Program-made: the position numbers and the translations under genes | Shown here: one piece after another, positions 1-7,713 of the stretch | Layout of the letters: each line of letters opens with the position of its first letter | Numbering within the stretch: position 1 is the stretch's first letter | Assembly: GCA_937975705.1 (NCBI GenBank) | Contig: CALJTX010000036.1 | Span: 1 to 14,503 of the forward strand | DNA length: 14,503 nt | Reading direction: 5' to 3' | Source: an uncultured Flavobacteriia bacterium | Lineage (GTDB): Bacteria > Bacteroidota > Bacteroidia > Flavobacteriales_D > Crocinitomicaceae | Notes under the pieces: model-generated | Seen by the model: the letters and a program-made list of their open reading frames with translations, nothing else | Database searches by the model: none | What the model was told of the DNA's origin: nothing

Positions 1-3000
1 GTTCCAGAAATGGTACCTGCAGAAGGAGCCGCCGTTACCGTAACTGTTCTTGTTACCGTAGCATTGGCACAACCACCTGTTCCGATAACGGTGTAAGTAA
101 TTGTCGCAGTGCCAGCAGCGATTCCAGTAATAACTCCAGATGTATTTACAGTGGCGATAGCTGAACTGCTGGTGGTCCAGGTTCCACCTGAAACTGTAGC
201 GCTAAATGTTGTAGTTGATCCGACACAAATAGCTTGTGTTCCGGAGAGTGTCCCTGCACTTGGCGGGTTTGTAACTGTTCCAGTTGCTGTAAAAGTTAGC
301 GTTGTTGCTCCTGTGGAGGCGATACTTACTGAGCCAGAAACTGCTCCGGCTGCAGTTGTACTTGCAATTCTTAGGTAGACGGTAGTTGCACTCAAAGTAC
401 CACTAGCTGTAATTGTTACAGAACTTGCGTAACCAGAACCACTGCTCAAGCTTACTTCGTAGCCTGTTGGTGCAGTTACAGTCACATTTGCTGTGAGGTT
501 AGATCCTGATACCGTAAATGTTTGTGCGGCTGATGCCGTGCCCTGACAAGAAGCGAAGCTTGTGATGCCAGTTGAGTTAACGCTAAGAGATTGTGCGAAT
601 ACCGTTACCGTATAGGTAGTCGATTGACCGCAGAAAGTATAGGTAATGGTTACAGAACCAGCCCCAACTCCTGTAACAACACCTGTGCTTGCGTTGACTG
701 TTGCTATGCTATTATTGGAAGAGGTCCAGGTACCACCTGAAGTTGGATGAGACAATTGCAAGGTAGAACCCGCACTAACTGTAGTACTTCCTGTAATTTG
801 CGGCAAGAAACCAAGTACAAAATTACTTGTGGTGCCGTTGAGCGTAAAGTTGACAATTGAACCATTGTTAGGCGTTGATGTGTTATCATTGAGCGTGGTA
901 ATTGCTGTATTGTTTCCGTTTGCCACACCTTGATTGAAATTGTAGTAGTCAACAAGACCTGATTCACTTCCAGTAAGTTCATTACTCATAGTGGACTGAA
1001 TCTGACTTTCTGTTCTGGCAATATTCCAAAAACGAACCTCATCTAAATTTCCGGCATAATAATTATCAATGAAGCCAAATTGATAAGGTCCTGTTATATT
1101 GATGGCATTCGGCGCGGGTGTTGTAACGGCCAAATTACCATTTATATAAACTTTGAAAAATAAACCTTCTTTAACCAAAGCAATATGACTCCAGACATTT
1201 TGTAAGATGAGGGCTTGAGGTGTAAGTAGATCGTAGCGAATTAAAGTGTTATCCTCATAAGAATCGAGGTGAATTTTACCTTGAATGATATAAAACGATG
1301 GGTTTCTTGAGTTTGCATTTCCATTGGTCTGATTTCCAAAGATGGCATGGTAAGCGTTGTCCCAGTTGGAGTTATTTGGCTTGATCCATGCTTCAATTGT
1401 AAAGGCAGTTGCACCATCTGCAATAGAGTTACTCGTTAAATTTACGCGGTCATTTCCACCATCAAAATTCAATGCGTTGTTTGTACGAACCACAACGGCT
1501 GAACGTGCACTGGCACAACCAAATGAATTTGTCGCTTGTGCGTAGTAGGTATTTCCTGAAACTAGTGCAGTTGTAGAAGCTAAAGCTGTTCCGCCTGTAG
1601 CTGTGCTGAACCATTGTAAAGTTTCACCGCTTCCAACAGTAGCAATGAGATCAGCAACGGTAGCTCCGGGGCAAATTACGAGCGGTGAAGTTACTGTCGG
1701 TGCGTTTGGCAATGGATTTACAGTCACCGTTGCGCTGGTAGTTGCATTGGCACAACCTCCACTTCCTGCAATTGTGTAAGTCATCACTGAAGTACCTGCG
1801 CTTACGCCGGTTGCAACACCAGTTGTTGAATTGATTGTTGCAACGGCTGGAGTGGCAGATGCCCAAGTTCCGGCAGGTGTGGTTACTCTTCCGTTTGTCC
1901 AATTGGATGTTGATCCGGTCAAGCCAAAATTATAAAGCGTTGCGTTTGCTGGTGCGCCACCAATGTGATTTGCGCCGCTGTGATCAACTAAAGTGGTGAT
2001 GCCAGTATTTGTTTGATTTGCTAAACCTTGGTCAAAACGATAGAGTGCACGAAGATCTGACTGAGCAGACACAGGGATATACATATTTGCTTGGATTTGC
2101 GCAAGCGTTCTTGCACTTGACCAAATTCGTAATTCACCAAACTTGGCATTTGCTAGTGCATCAGGCCAATTACTTTTTCCGATATAACAATTGCTACGGC
2201 TAACGTTATCTGTATTGATATTCCAAGTATTTGTAGTTGCTACTTGTACACCATTCATATAAATGGTTGCACTTGTACCATTTCGAACAGCAGCTAAATG
2301 CACCCATTGGTTTAATGGAATAGCACTTGAACTCATAACAGTTAGGGATTGTCCAGGAGCAGTATAATATTCAAAAGTTGGCTTACCTGTTGTCCCATTG
2401 CTCAGGGCAAAAATTACTGTTTGCTGACCTTCACCATTTCCGAAGTCGATGAGGCGGTGCCAATTTGCATATGATTTGACATAAACCCATCCCTCAATAG
2501 TATAAGTATTGTCATCAAAGTAAACACCATTTGCTGCCTGAATATAGTCATTGACACCATCCATGTCAACAGCACTACTGTTGTAGGCAATCAGGTTTGC
2601 CGTTTCACCAATACAAATAGTTTGGTTGCCATTGTTTGTGCCTGTTGTTGGCGCTGTTGAAATGGTTAAAACAATTTGATCAGTGGCTGTTGCACTAGAA
2701 CCAACTGCAGTAACGGTCAAGGTGACGCTACCTGCTAGAATATCAGCTGCACTCGGGGTGTATGTTGCCGTATTTGTTGATCCGTTTACAAATGTGCCCG
2801 TCCCTGAAGTAGTCCAAGTGATGGTGTTTCCTACGGAATTTCCTGCGGTTGTGTACGTATTTCCAGCACAAATAGAGGCAGTTGCAGGTCCAGCATTAGC
2901 AATTGCGCAATTTTCAGTAAGCAATTGAATTGATGCTGCCACAGGATTCGGACAGCCAGGTACGTTGTAGGTATATGTAAGATTTACTGTTGTATTCCCT

Positions 3001-4517
3001 GTTCCCGTAAATGTTAAGTTGTTACCACTAAGAGTTGCCGGACCAGTGAGGCTGTATGTTCCGCCCGGAGGAGTTGCGGTTATATCAATTGTTGTACTGT
3101 TACAGTATTTACCACTGGCACTTATAACCGGAGTTCCAGAAATTGCTACCTCAACATTCGTAGCCCCGCAAATATACACGATTGCTGTAGCAAAGGAATA
3201 TGTAGACTCAGTTGCAACGGCAGAAGACCCATTGCCCATACTTCCTCTGGTGCGGTGTCCTACATATCCAAAGTAGTCTTCACATTTTTTGGCAAGCATA
3301 GAAGTGTGACCACCTGTTTCAACAGCTAAAATACGATCAGAAGTTAAAATGCCATTTGGCATTCCTGGGTTTTGGGCAGTCTGGCTACCTCGACCTAACA
3401 TTTCTGTATTCGCCTCTCCCCAGTTGTAATTTAAAGAGTCTTTATTCAATACATTGACGGCAGCATATGTTGGATCGTGTTCATTTGGAGAAATCCAATG
3501 GATATTTGCCATGACAGGACCGGTTGCAGAGGTGTAACGCGGCTGTACCCAAGTGAGTCGGTCATTTGTAGTCCAATCACCCAATTGTCTTTGCCCATTG
3601 GCTCCAAGTGAATATAAGTTTCCGTCTGCATTTACTACAAAGTAACTAGATTTTGAAGATGCGTCGTCACGTGTAACACCAATCATTTTAATTGGGTTGG
3701 CAGACGGCAATGTCATTAATGTAGCGCGATTTCGGCTTGCTGTTGCAGTGTTATTTCCGAGATAAGTTTCTGCACCCCAAGTGTAAAGTTGACCGGTAGA
3801 GGTTAGCGCAAAAAGGGTATTTTTATTTCCACGAACCGCAATGACATTTGATAATACGGTGGTAGATGAAATGGTCACTTGATGCCATTTTGTTGCATCG
3901 GTTGTAGATAAAGTGCCTGTTAAACCAGTTCCTGTATTGGCGATATTTTGTGTGATTACATAAACTGAACCCGAACATGTAGTTAATGCAATTGTGCCTG
4001 TAGATACAAATAACATTTTAACATCAGTGGGGCTCACACCTGCAGGTAAACCTTGGGTATTCCCATTTACTGTAATTTTCTGAAAAGTTGAGGAAGTTGT
4101 TAAATTAGTATGCAACACTGTTCCTTCGATCCCCCAAGCAAATAATCCTGTTGTTGTCAATAATATACCCTGTACACCTGGAGTATAATTAGAGCCAAGG
4201 TGTGCTTTTAGAATAGTACCGGTAAGACCTGGAAAGTTTGTTGCGTTAATTTCGGTTGGAGACAAAAGATCGGTTGAGCCATCGCTAGCAATATCTTCAC
4301 CCCAAACTTTATAGGTTCCTTGAGAAGTTCTAACCACGGTGTTGTGAAACGATGAAATAAAGTTATCGTATTCGATGGATGCTGCATCTGTATTCGACCC
4401 CATTCCAAAATTGAGATAATCGGTATTAGGACAAGTTGCCTGAAAGCCACATTGGGCTAAACTCACTTTAGAAATCAATAAGTTGACCAATAAAAGAAGT
4501 AGGTAAATTCTTTTCAT
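1..4517 (-). CDS. Giant secreted RCC1-like/LamG/Ig-like surface protein (3' end outside window)
   Basis: The frame is open for 1505 codons from an ATG at 4517 to the window edge, so the C-terminus, where a type IX secretion sorting domain would be expected, is not visible. Residues 1-21 are a signal peptide (ends VSLA, then Q). Residues about 30-440 contain repeated beta-propeller-like strands with motifs such as FALTSTGQLYTWG and LYSLGANGQRQLG, typical of RCC1 repeats. After that come Ig-like modules (about 450-640), a LamG/concanavalin-like domain (649-830), a shortened BIG2-like module (about 875-933), another Ig-like module (934-1012), a second LamG (1015-1205), a BIG2-like module (about 1240-1307), a Bacteroidota module starting near 1310 (GYEVSLSSGSGYASSVT), and a further BIG2-like module to the edge. 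By family it is probably an exported adhesin or carbohydrate-binding surface protein. The ligand is unknown. It lies 34 bases downstream of a small exported protein and is probably co-transcribed with it. Confidence 0.85.
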   Translation of the reverse strand, partial: MKRIYLLLLLVNLLISKVSLAQCGFQATCPNTDYLNFGMGSNTDAASIEYDNFISSFHNTVVRTSQGTYKVWGEDIASDGSTDLLSPTEINATNFPGLTGTILKAHLGSNYTPGVQGILLTTTGLFAWGIEGTVLHTNLTTSSTFQKITVNGNTQGLPAGVSPTDVKMLFVSTGTIALTTCSGSVYVITQNIANTGTGLTGTLSTTDATKWHQVTISSTTVLSNVIAVRGNKNTLFALTSTGQLYTWGAETYLGNNTATASRNRATLMTLPSANPIKMIGVTRDDASSKSSYFVVNADGNLYSLGANGQRQLGDWTTNDRLTWVQPRYTSATGPVMANIHWISPNEHDPTYAAVNVLNKDSLNYNWGEANTEMLGRGSQTAQNPGMPNGILTSDRILAVETGGHTSMLAKKCEDYFGYVGHRTRGSMGNGSSAVATESTYSFATAIVYICGATNVEVAISGTPVISASGKYCNSTTIDITATPPGGTYSLTGPATLSGNNLTFTGTGNTTVNLTYTYNVPGCPNPVAASIQLLTENCAIANAGPATASICAGNTYTTAGNSVGNTITWTTSGTGTFVNGSTNTATYTPSAADILAGSVTLTVTAVGSSATATDQIVLTISTAPTTGTNNGNQTICIGETANLIAYNSSAVDMDGVNDYIQAANGVYFDDNTYTIEGWVYVKSYANWHRLIDFGNGEGQQTVIFALSNGTTGKPTFEYYTAPGQSLTVMSSSAIPLNQWVHLAAVRNGTSATIYMNGVQVATTNTWNINTDNVSRSNCYIGKSNWPDALANAKFGELRIWSSARTLAQIQANMYIPVSAQSDLRALYRFDQGLANQTNTGITTLVDHSGANHIGGAPANATLYNFGLTGSTSNWTNGRVTTPAGTWASATPAVATINSTTGVATGVSAGTSVMTYTIAGSGGCANATTSATVTVNPLPNAPTVTSPLVICPGATVADLIATVGSGETLQWFSTATGGTALASTTALVSGNTYYAQATNSFGCASARSAVVVRTNNALNFDGGNDRVNLTSNSIADGATAFTIEAWIKPNNSNWDNAYHAIFGNQTNGNANSRNPSFYIIQGKIHLDSYEDNTLIRYDLLTPQALILQNVWSHIALVKEGLFFKVYINGNLAVTTPAPNAINITGPYQFGFIDNYYAGNLDEVRFWNIARTESQIQSTMSNELTGSESGLVDYYNFNQGVANGNNTAITTLNDNTSTPNNGSIVNFTLNGTTSNFVLGFLPQITGSTTVSAGSTLQLSHPTSGGTWTSSNNSIATVNASTGVVTGVGAGSVTITYTFCGQSTTYTVTVFAQSLSVNSTGITSFASCQGTASAAQTFTVSGSNLTANVTVTAPTGYEVSLSSGSGYASSVTITASGTLSATTVYLRIASTTAAGAVSGSVSIASTGATTLTFTATGTVTNPPSAGTLSGTQAICVGSTTTFSATVSGGTWTTSSSAIATVNTSGVITGIAAGTATITYTVIGTGGCANATVTRTVTVTAAPSAGTISG
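27..270 (-). repeat. BIG2-like Ig module, copy 3
   Basis: Begins LSGTQAICVGSTTTFSA, then GGTWTTSSSAIATVN and AAGTATITYTVIGTGG. The same arrangement as copy 2. The following residues (SAGTISG) at the window edge appear to start yet another module. Confidence 0.65.
598..800 (-). repeat. BIG2-like Ig module, copy 2
   Basis: Begins ITGSTTVSAGSTLQLSH, then GGTWTSSNNSIATVN, ending VTITYTFCGQSTTYTVTV. A full-length module of the bacterial Ig-like group 2 type. Confidence 0.65.
890..1475 (-). repeat. LamG-like domain, copy 2
   Basis: Residues 1015 to about 1210. It starts ALNFDGGNDRVNLTSN, contains FTIEAWIKPNNSNWDN and VWSHIALVKEG, and ends with VRFWNIARTESQIQSTM and LVDYYNFNQG. It parallels copy 1 closely, including a common linker (ITTLNDNTS). 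Confidence 0.75.
1718..1900 (-). repeat. BIG2-like Ig module, copy 1 (N-terminal strands missing)
   Basis: Contains GTWASATPAVATINSTTG followed by VSAGTSVMTYTIAGSGG. It matches the second half of the two other copies but lacks the roughly 25 residues that precede the GTW motif in them. Confidence 0.6.
1975..2573 (-). repeat. LamG-like domain, copy 1
   Basis: Residues 649 to about 848 of the giant protein. It starts AVDMDGVNDYIQAANG, continues through TIEGWVYVKSY and QWVHLAAVRNG, and ends in RIWSSARTLAQIQANM and LRALYRFDQG. This is the usual course of a LamG_3 jelly-roll domain. The linker after it (ITTLVDHSG) is shared with copy 2. Confidence 0.75.
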
Positions 4518-4551
4518 AAATTGAAGATTGAATTATTCTTTACGAATAGGA

Positions 4552-5229
4552 TTAAAGTTCGGTAGTGTGGTAATAAGTTGTAGCCTTGCCATTCTCATCA
4601 ATGAAATCAATCATGATGTAGTTATGCGGCTTTGCCGAACCTTGAAGTTGAAATTTAAGCACATATGTGCCGCTGGTTGAAACAATGGAGTTTTCTAAGT
4701 TTTGAACGGCTATCTGGCAATCAACACCTTGAATTACAGCTTTGAAACTGTTTAAGTTGACTACTGCGTTCGTGCCATTTTCTAGCGTAACTTGGAGTGG
4801 AATTGAAGCTATTACACCACTTGCTAAGTTTGCCGCCGTAAGATTGCTCGAAAAAGCAATATTGGATACATCAAACGCGCTTTGAACAGGCGCTACTGTT
4901 ATTTGGTAATTGTAATTTTGATGCTCATGTTGGCAGCCTTCTGAATGAGCAGAATGGATATCTGTGATTGCAAGTTGATAAGTTCCTGAATGCGGGAAAA
5001 GAAATGTAGACAATGGTTCTTTGCTATCATCGCTGACCACATTATTTTGTGCGTCTGTGATGACCCAATGGTATTTATCTGTAGCATGAATACCTAGCAC
5101 ATTAAACTGAAGGTGTTCAGTTAATCCGATTGATAAGATTGCATTTTCAGCAGGAACCTGCGAATAGACCTTTTGAGTGATGAATAGTGCGCTTAGTGCG
5201 AAAGCGTATACAAATAAAGAACTTTTCAT
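4552..5229 (-). CDS. Small exported protein with PKD/Ig-like strands, unknown function
   Basis: A protein of 225 residues starting at ATG 5229. An ATG 12 codons upstream would put a non-signal extension before the hydrophobic segment, and the -7 promoter box lies just upstream of the chosen start, so the shorter form is preferred. Residues 1-24 (MKSSLFVYAF to VYSQ) are a signal peptide. Residues about 40-112 look like a PKD/Ig-type sandwich: YHWVITDAQNN, then SGTYQLAITDIHS, with a His-rich turn (HSEGCQHEHQ). Residues about 118-225 look like a second beta domain with a similar SGTYVLKFQLQG strand. No catalytic motif is visible. Because it lies 34 bases upstream of the giant RCC1/LamG gene on the same strand, it may help export or display that protein, but this rests on position only. 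I do not recognise the family. Confidence 0.75.
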   Translation of the reverse strand: MKSSLFVYAFALSALFITQKVYSQVPAENAILSIGLTEHLQFNVLGIHATDKYHWVITDAQNNVVSDDSKEPLSTFLFPHSGTYQLAITDIHSAHSEGCQHEHQNYNYQITVAPVQSAFDVSNIAFSSNLTAANLASGVIASIPLQVTLENGTNAVVNLNSFKAVIQGVDCQIAVQNLENSIVSTSGTYVLKFQLQGSAKPHNYIMIDFIDENGKATTYYHTTEL

Positions 5230-5232
5230 ATG

Positions 5233-5257
5233 TGGGTATTGGGCACAAAGGTACCCA
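5233..5257. promoter_or_regulatory. Inverted repeat TGGGTA / TACCCA around the -7 box
   Basis: Arms 5233-5238 and 5252-5257, separated by 13 bases, flank and overlap the TACCTTTG box. It could be an operator, but arms of 6 bases can arise by chance. Confidence 0.25.
5246..5253 (-). promoter_or_regulatory. Bacteroidota -7 promoter box (TACCTTTG)
   Basis: An exact TAnnTTTG match on the minus strand, 16 bases before the ATG at 5229. No convincing -33 TTG lies at the expected distance. It would drive the small exported protein and probably the giant gene behind it. Confidence 0.5.
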
Positions 5258-5285
5258 AAAACCACGAATAAATCTAATCAGCCGC

Positions 5286-6416
5286 CTACCTACTGATCTT
5301 CACTTCCGCATACGGGAACTCTTCGAGCATTTCTCCGGAGTAGTAGAAATCATAAGCTACACCACCGAAAGTGTAATCTTTTTCTCGAATTTTGAAGTTC
5401 GAGCCTCCTGCGGCAGGATTTTTTTTGGGTTTAGATTTGCTGTAACCAAGGTTGAAAATGGAGGCTAAAATTTCTGGTCGGTCGTCTATTGGGTAACCTG
5501 CTTTCTCCCATTGGGTGGCAATTTGTCTGATAAAAATACCGGCGTAGAGATAGGAGTAATAATGGTCTTTGTATTGGACCAGTCTTTTGACGCGTAAGCT
5601 AAGTGTATCGTTGTGTTGGTTGCTGTAATTGCGGCTAGAGTCGTAGTCGAGTAAATGCGCATATTTTGCGCCGCAATAATAGGGGCTTGCCGGATCCTTC
5701 AAGTAGTTTTCGATGTTTCGAGCGGTATTTTCTTTGATGCCCGTAACGCCAAAAGACATGTTGGTTTCGAGCGCTAGGGTTTTGAGCGGCGCTACAAAAT
5801 CTTTAAAACGCTCTCTTCTCGAATTGAAAAGTCGGACTTGTTCGCCGACCAAGCAGGCAACAATCATGCGGGGTTCTACACCACAAGCTGCAGCTGCAGA
5901 GTCTATGTAGCGCTTGTCTTTGGCTACTGCTTCTTTGAAATAAGACCACTCGATATAGTCCATCCACTCAAAAGCATTTCCTCCCTTGGCATGGTTCATA
6001 GCCTTATTTTTGGCAAGAAGAGCGCGCAATTTTCTTTGGTAAGTTTTGTTGTCTTTGAGTTTGAGGTCCACAGCGGCCAGCATTTGTAGGGCTGTTTTTT
6101 CTGACTTAGACTGCGCCCAAGCATCTAGAATAGTGCGTGCATTTTTTGGATAATACGCGTTGACTAAATTGATGCGCTGCAGAATTTCATTGCGATATGC
6201 GACCAGAGAAGCACTGTCTACTTTAAAGTTCTGGTTGTATTTGTCGTGCATCGACTGAAAATAGCGGTTGTTGTTGTCCACCAAACCTTTGTCATCAGTA
6301 AGGCGCAATTTGAGTGCAACAAAGACGCCAACGAGCGCTACCCCATAGGCAGCGAAACCGTAAAGCGCAATCCGATAAGGAATTTTAAACCACTTGCTTT
6401 GAATGATGCGTTTCAT
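5286..6416 (-). CDS. Membrane-anchored lytic-transglycosylase-like protein
   Basis: A protein of 376 residues when started at the ATG at 6416. An alternative ATG at 6452 would add 12 residues. The N-terminus is positively charged (MKRIIQSKWFK) and followed by one transmembrane segment at about 14-36, so most of the protein would lie in the periplasm. Residues about 175-325 have the order of features seen in lysozyme-like transglycosylases: ACGVEPRMIVACLVGEQ (candidate catalytic Glu192), then SFGVTGIKENTA (221-232), then YLYAGIFIRQIATQWEKAG, then ILASIFNLGYS. The family usually has a Glu after such a helix, a GLMQ-like motif and an AYNAG-like helix; here each is changed. The likely role is peptidoglycan cleavage or binding, with a low-confidence resemblance to DUF1402-type proteins. 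The C-terminal tail (YTFGGVAYDFYYSGEML) is unassigned. Confidence 0.65.
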   Translation of the reverse strand: MKRIIQSKWFKIPYRIALYGFAAYGVALVGVFVALKLRLTDDKGLVDNNNRYFQSMHDKYNQNFKVDSASLVAYRNEILQRINLVNAYYPKNARTILDAWAQSKSEKTALQMLAAVDLKLKDNKTYQRKLRALLAKNKAMNHAKGGNAFEWMDYIEWSYFKEAVAKDKRYIDSAAAACGVEPRMIVACLVGEQVRLFNSRRERFKDFVAPLKTLALETNMSFGVTGIKENTARNIENYLKDPASPYYCGAKYAHLLDYDSSRNYSNQHNDTLSLRVKRLVQYKDHYYSYLYAGIFIRQIATQWEKAGYPIDDRPEILASIFNLGYSKSKPKKNPAAGGSNFKIREKDYTFGGVAYDFYYSGEMLEEFPYAEVKISR

Positions 6417-6467
6417 GAATTGAAATAAGAACGGGCTTTGTACGCAAGGCATTCCAATTGGTTACAA

Positions 6468-6484
6468 CTTGCGAAAATCGCAAG
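6468..6484. promoter_or_regulatory. Inverted repeat CTTGCGA-AAA-TCGCAAG in divergent promoter region
   Basis: A perfect inverted repeat with arms 6468-6474 and 6478-6484 and a 3-base spacer. It lies in the 138-base gap between two divergently transcribed genes, where no terminator is expected. A degenerate copy of its left part (11 of 14 bases identical) begins at 6499. It is a candidate regulator binding site. Confidence 0.45.
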
Positions 6485-6513
6485 AAACTACCGGTCATCT
6501 TGCAATAATCGGT

Positions 6514-6544
6514 TTTGAAACGGCGTGTTTCACAAGCATTTTTG
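6514..6544 (+). promoter_or_regulatory. Candidate promoter of the GNAT gene
   Basis: TTTG at 6514-6517, a 19-base spacer, then CATTTTTG at 6537-6544 (one mismatch to TAnnTTTG). The ATG at 6555 follows 10 bases later. The spacing fits the Bacteroidota -33/-7 pattern. Confidence 0.4.
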
Positions 6545-6554
6545 TAAACTACAA

Positions 6555-7142
6555 ATGACACTTGCCACTTCTCAAGATAAAGCCCTAGTAATTGCGATTT
6601 TTCAGCAAGCATTCAAAAGCAATCCTCACATGATTTTCTTGATGGGCAACCGTAACCTTGAAAGAAAAATGGCCATCATGACGAGTTTTGTTTTTGATAT
6701 TGCTCTTGCGCGCCAAGGGGTCTATCTATCCAAAGACCGTTTGGGTGTCTTGATTACTTTTGATTACGCGCAGCTGCCATTAAAACCTCGGGAAAAGTGG
6801 GCGCAAATGATCATGGCCTTGCGTTGCTTTTCATGGCTGCGATTAAGAAATATTGCTAAAACTGAAGCGCTGATTCAGGCAAAAAGGCATGCCGAACCTA
6901 AAGATCTTTATGTTTGGTTTTATGGTGTTTCTGATGCTGCGTTGGGGCAACAAACTGCAAGGGAATTACTCAAGGGGCTTTTTGAATTGGCACAGCAAAG
7001 AAATGTAGGCATCATTGCAGAAACGAGTATAGCAAGAAATCAAGTCATATATAAGCGCTACGGGTTTGAATGTTACGAGCAAATCCAAGGCGAGGGCTTT
7101 CCTGTTTTTTACATGCGAAAGCCCAGTACTGAGCAAGATTAA
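6555..7142 (+). CDS. GNAT-family acetyltransferase
   Basis: A protein of 195 residues from the ATG at 6555; an in-frame ATG at 6525 would overlap the candidate promoter, so it is rejected. The C-terminal half has the acetyl-CoA-binding core of the GNAT fold: strand LYVWFYGVSD (118-127), then GQQTARELLKGLFELAQ in place of the usual Q/RxxGxG/A loop and helix (131-147), then IIAETSIARNQVIYKRYGF (153-171), the typical strand, helix and YxxxGF motif near the end of GNAT proteins. The N-terminal 110 residues are divergent and probably decide the substrate, which cannot be read from the sequence. It is soluble, with no signal peptide. The next gene starts 26 bases after its stop with its own -7 box, so co-transcription is not certain. 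Confidence 0.75.
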   Translation: MTLATSQDKALVIAIFQQAFKSNPHMIFLMGNRNLERKMAIMTSFVFDIALARQGVYLSKDRLGVLITFDYAQLPLKPREKWAQMIMALRCFSWLRLRNIAKTEALIQAKRHAEPKDLYVWFYGVSDAALGQQTARELLKGLFELAQQRNVGIIAETSIARNQVIYKRYGFECYEQIQGEGFPVFYMRKPSTEQD

Positions 7143-7155
7143 GCCCAAATTCTTT

Positions 7156-7163
7156 TACTTTTG
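7156..7163 (+). promoter_or_regulatory. Bacteroidota -7 promoter box (TACTTTTG)
   Basis: An exact TAnnTTTG match only 5 bases before the ATG at 7169. If used, transcription would begin at or next to the start codon, giving a leaderless or nearly leaderless mRNA. No -33 TTG is visible. Confidence 0.45.
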
Positions 7164-7168
7164 CCTAT

Positions 7169-7690
7169 ATGGCACTCATTAAAGCATGTAGGGGCTTCAC
7201 GCCTCAAATTGGTCCGGATTGTTTTTTGGCTGAGAACGCAACGGTTGTAGGCGATGTCCAGATGGGCGAGCAGTGTTCGGTGTGGTTTTCGGCTGTGGTA
7301 CGCGGCGACGTCAATAGCATCCGAATGGGCAATAAAGTCAATATCCAAGATGGCGCAGTTTTGCACTGCACCTACGAAAAAACCAAACTGCACATTGGCA
7401 ACAATGTTTCTATCGGCCACAACGCATTGGTTCATGGCTGTACCATCGAAGACAACGTCCTGATCGGGATGGGTTCTATCGTCATGGACAACTGTTACAT
7501 CGAAACCAATAGCATTGTAGCAGCTGGCGCTGTGCTCACCGAAGGAACACGCGTCGAGTCTTGGTCTATCTATGCGGGTATTCCCGCCAAAAAAATAAAA
7601 ACGCTAACACCAGAATTATTTGCTGGTGAAGTACAGCGCATAGCCAATAATTATGTGCTCTACTCGAGTTGGTTCAAAGAGAACGCCTAA
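7169..7690 (+). CDS. Gamma-carbonic-anhydrase-family hexapeptide-repeat protein
   Basis: A protein of 173 residues, normal for the YrdA/PaaY/gamma-CA group. It is a left-handed beta helix made of hexapeptide turns (for example CSVWFSAVVRGDVNSIRMG, then KLHIGNNVSIGHNALVHGC, then VLIGMGSIVMDN). The three metal-binding histidines of the family are present: His66 in AVLHC, His84 in SIGHNA and His89 in LVHGC. The RGD turn (45-47) and the NIQDG motif (58-62) are also conserved, as is GIPAKKIKTL (137-146) before the C-terminal helix. Family members are trimers binding zinc or iron at subunit interfaces. Many have weak or untested carbonic anhydrase activity, so the reaction is uncertain. It lies 23 bases upstream of aminopeptidase P on the same strand. 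Confidence 0.9.
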   Translation: MALIKACRGFTPQIGPDCFLAENATVVGDVQMGEQCSVWFSAVVRGDVNSIRMGNKVNIQDGAVLHCTYEKTKLHIGNNVSIGHNALVHGCTIEDNVLIGMGSIVMDNCYIETNSIVAAGAVLTEGTRVESWSIYAGIPAKKIKTLTPELFAGEVQRIANNYVLYSSWFKENA

Positions 7691-7713
7691 ATTTACCTTC
7701 AAACTTCTTTTTC

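Noticed and set aside
27..1900. Similar sequence blocks spaced along the region, at first sight like a repeat array
   Set aside because: They are coding repeats of Ig-like modules, imperfect and in frame, not CRISPR repeats with spacers.
109..3276. Plus-strand open frames of 60-90 codons across the first 4.5 kb
   Set aside because: They are Val/Ala/Pro-rich shadows of the Thr/Ser/Gly-rich giant minus-strand gene, whose frame is continuous and has recognisable domains.
7139..7435. Minus-strand 98-codon frame over the start of the carbonic-anhydrase-like gene
   Set aside because: Overlaps a well-supported gene with all family motifs and has no recognisable domain of its own.
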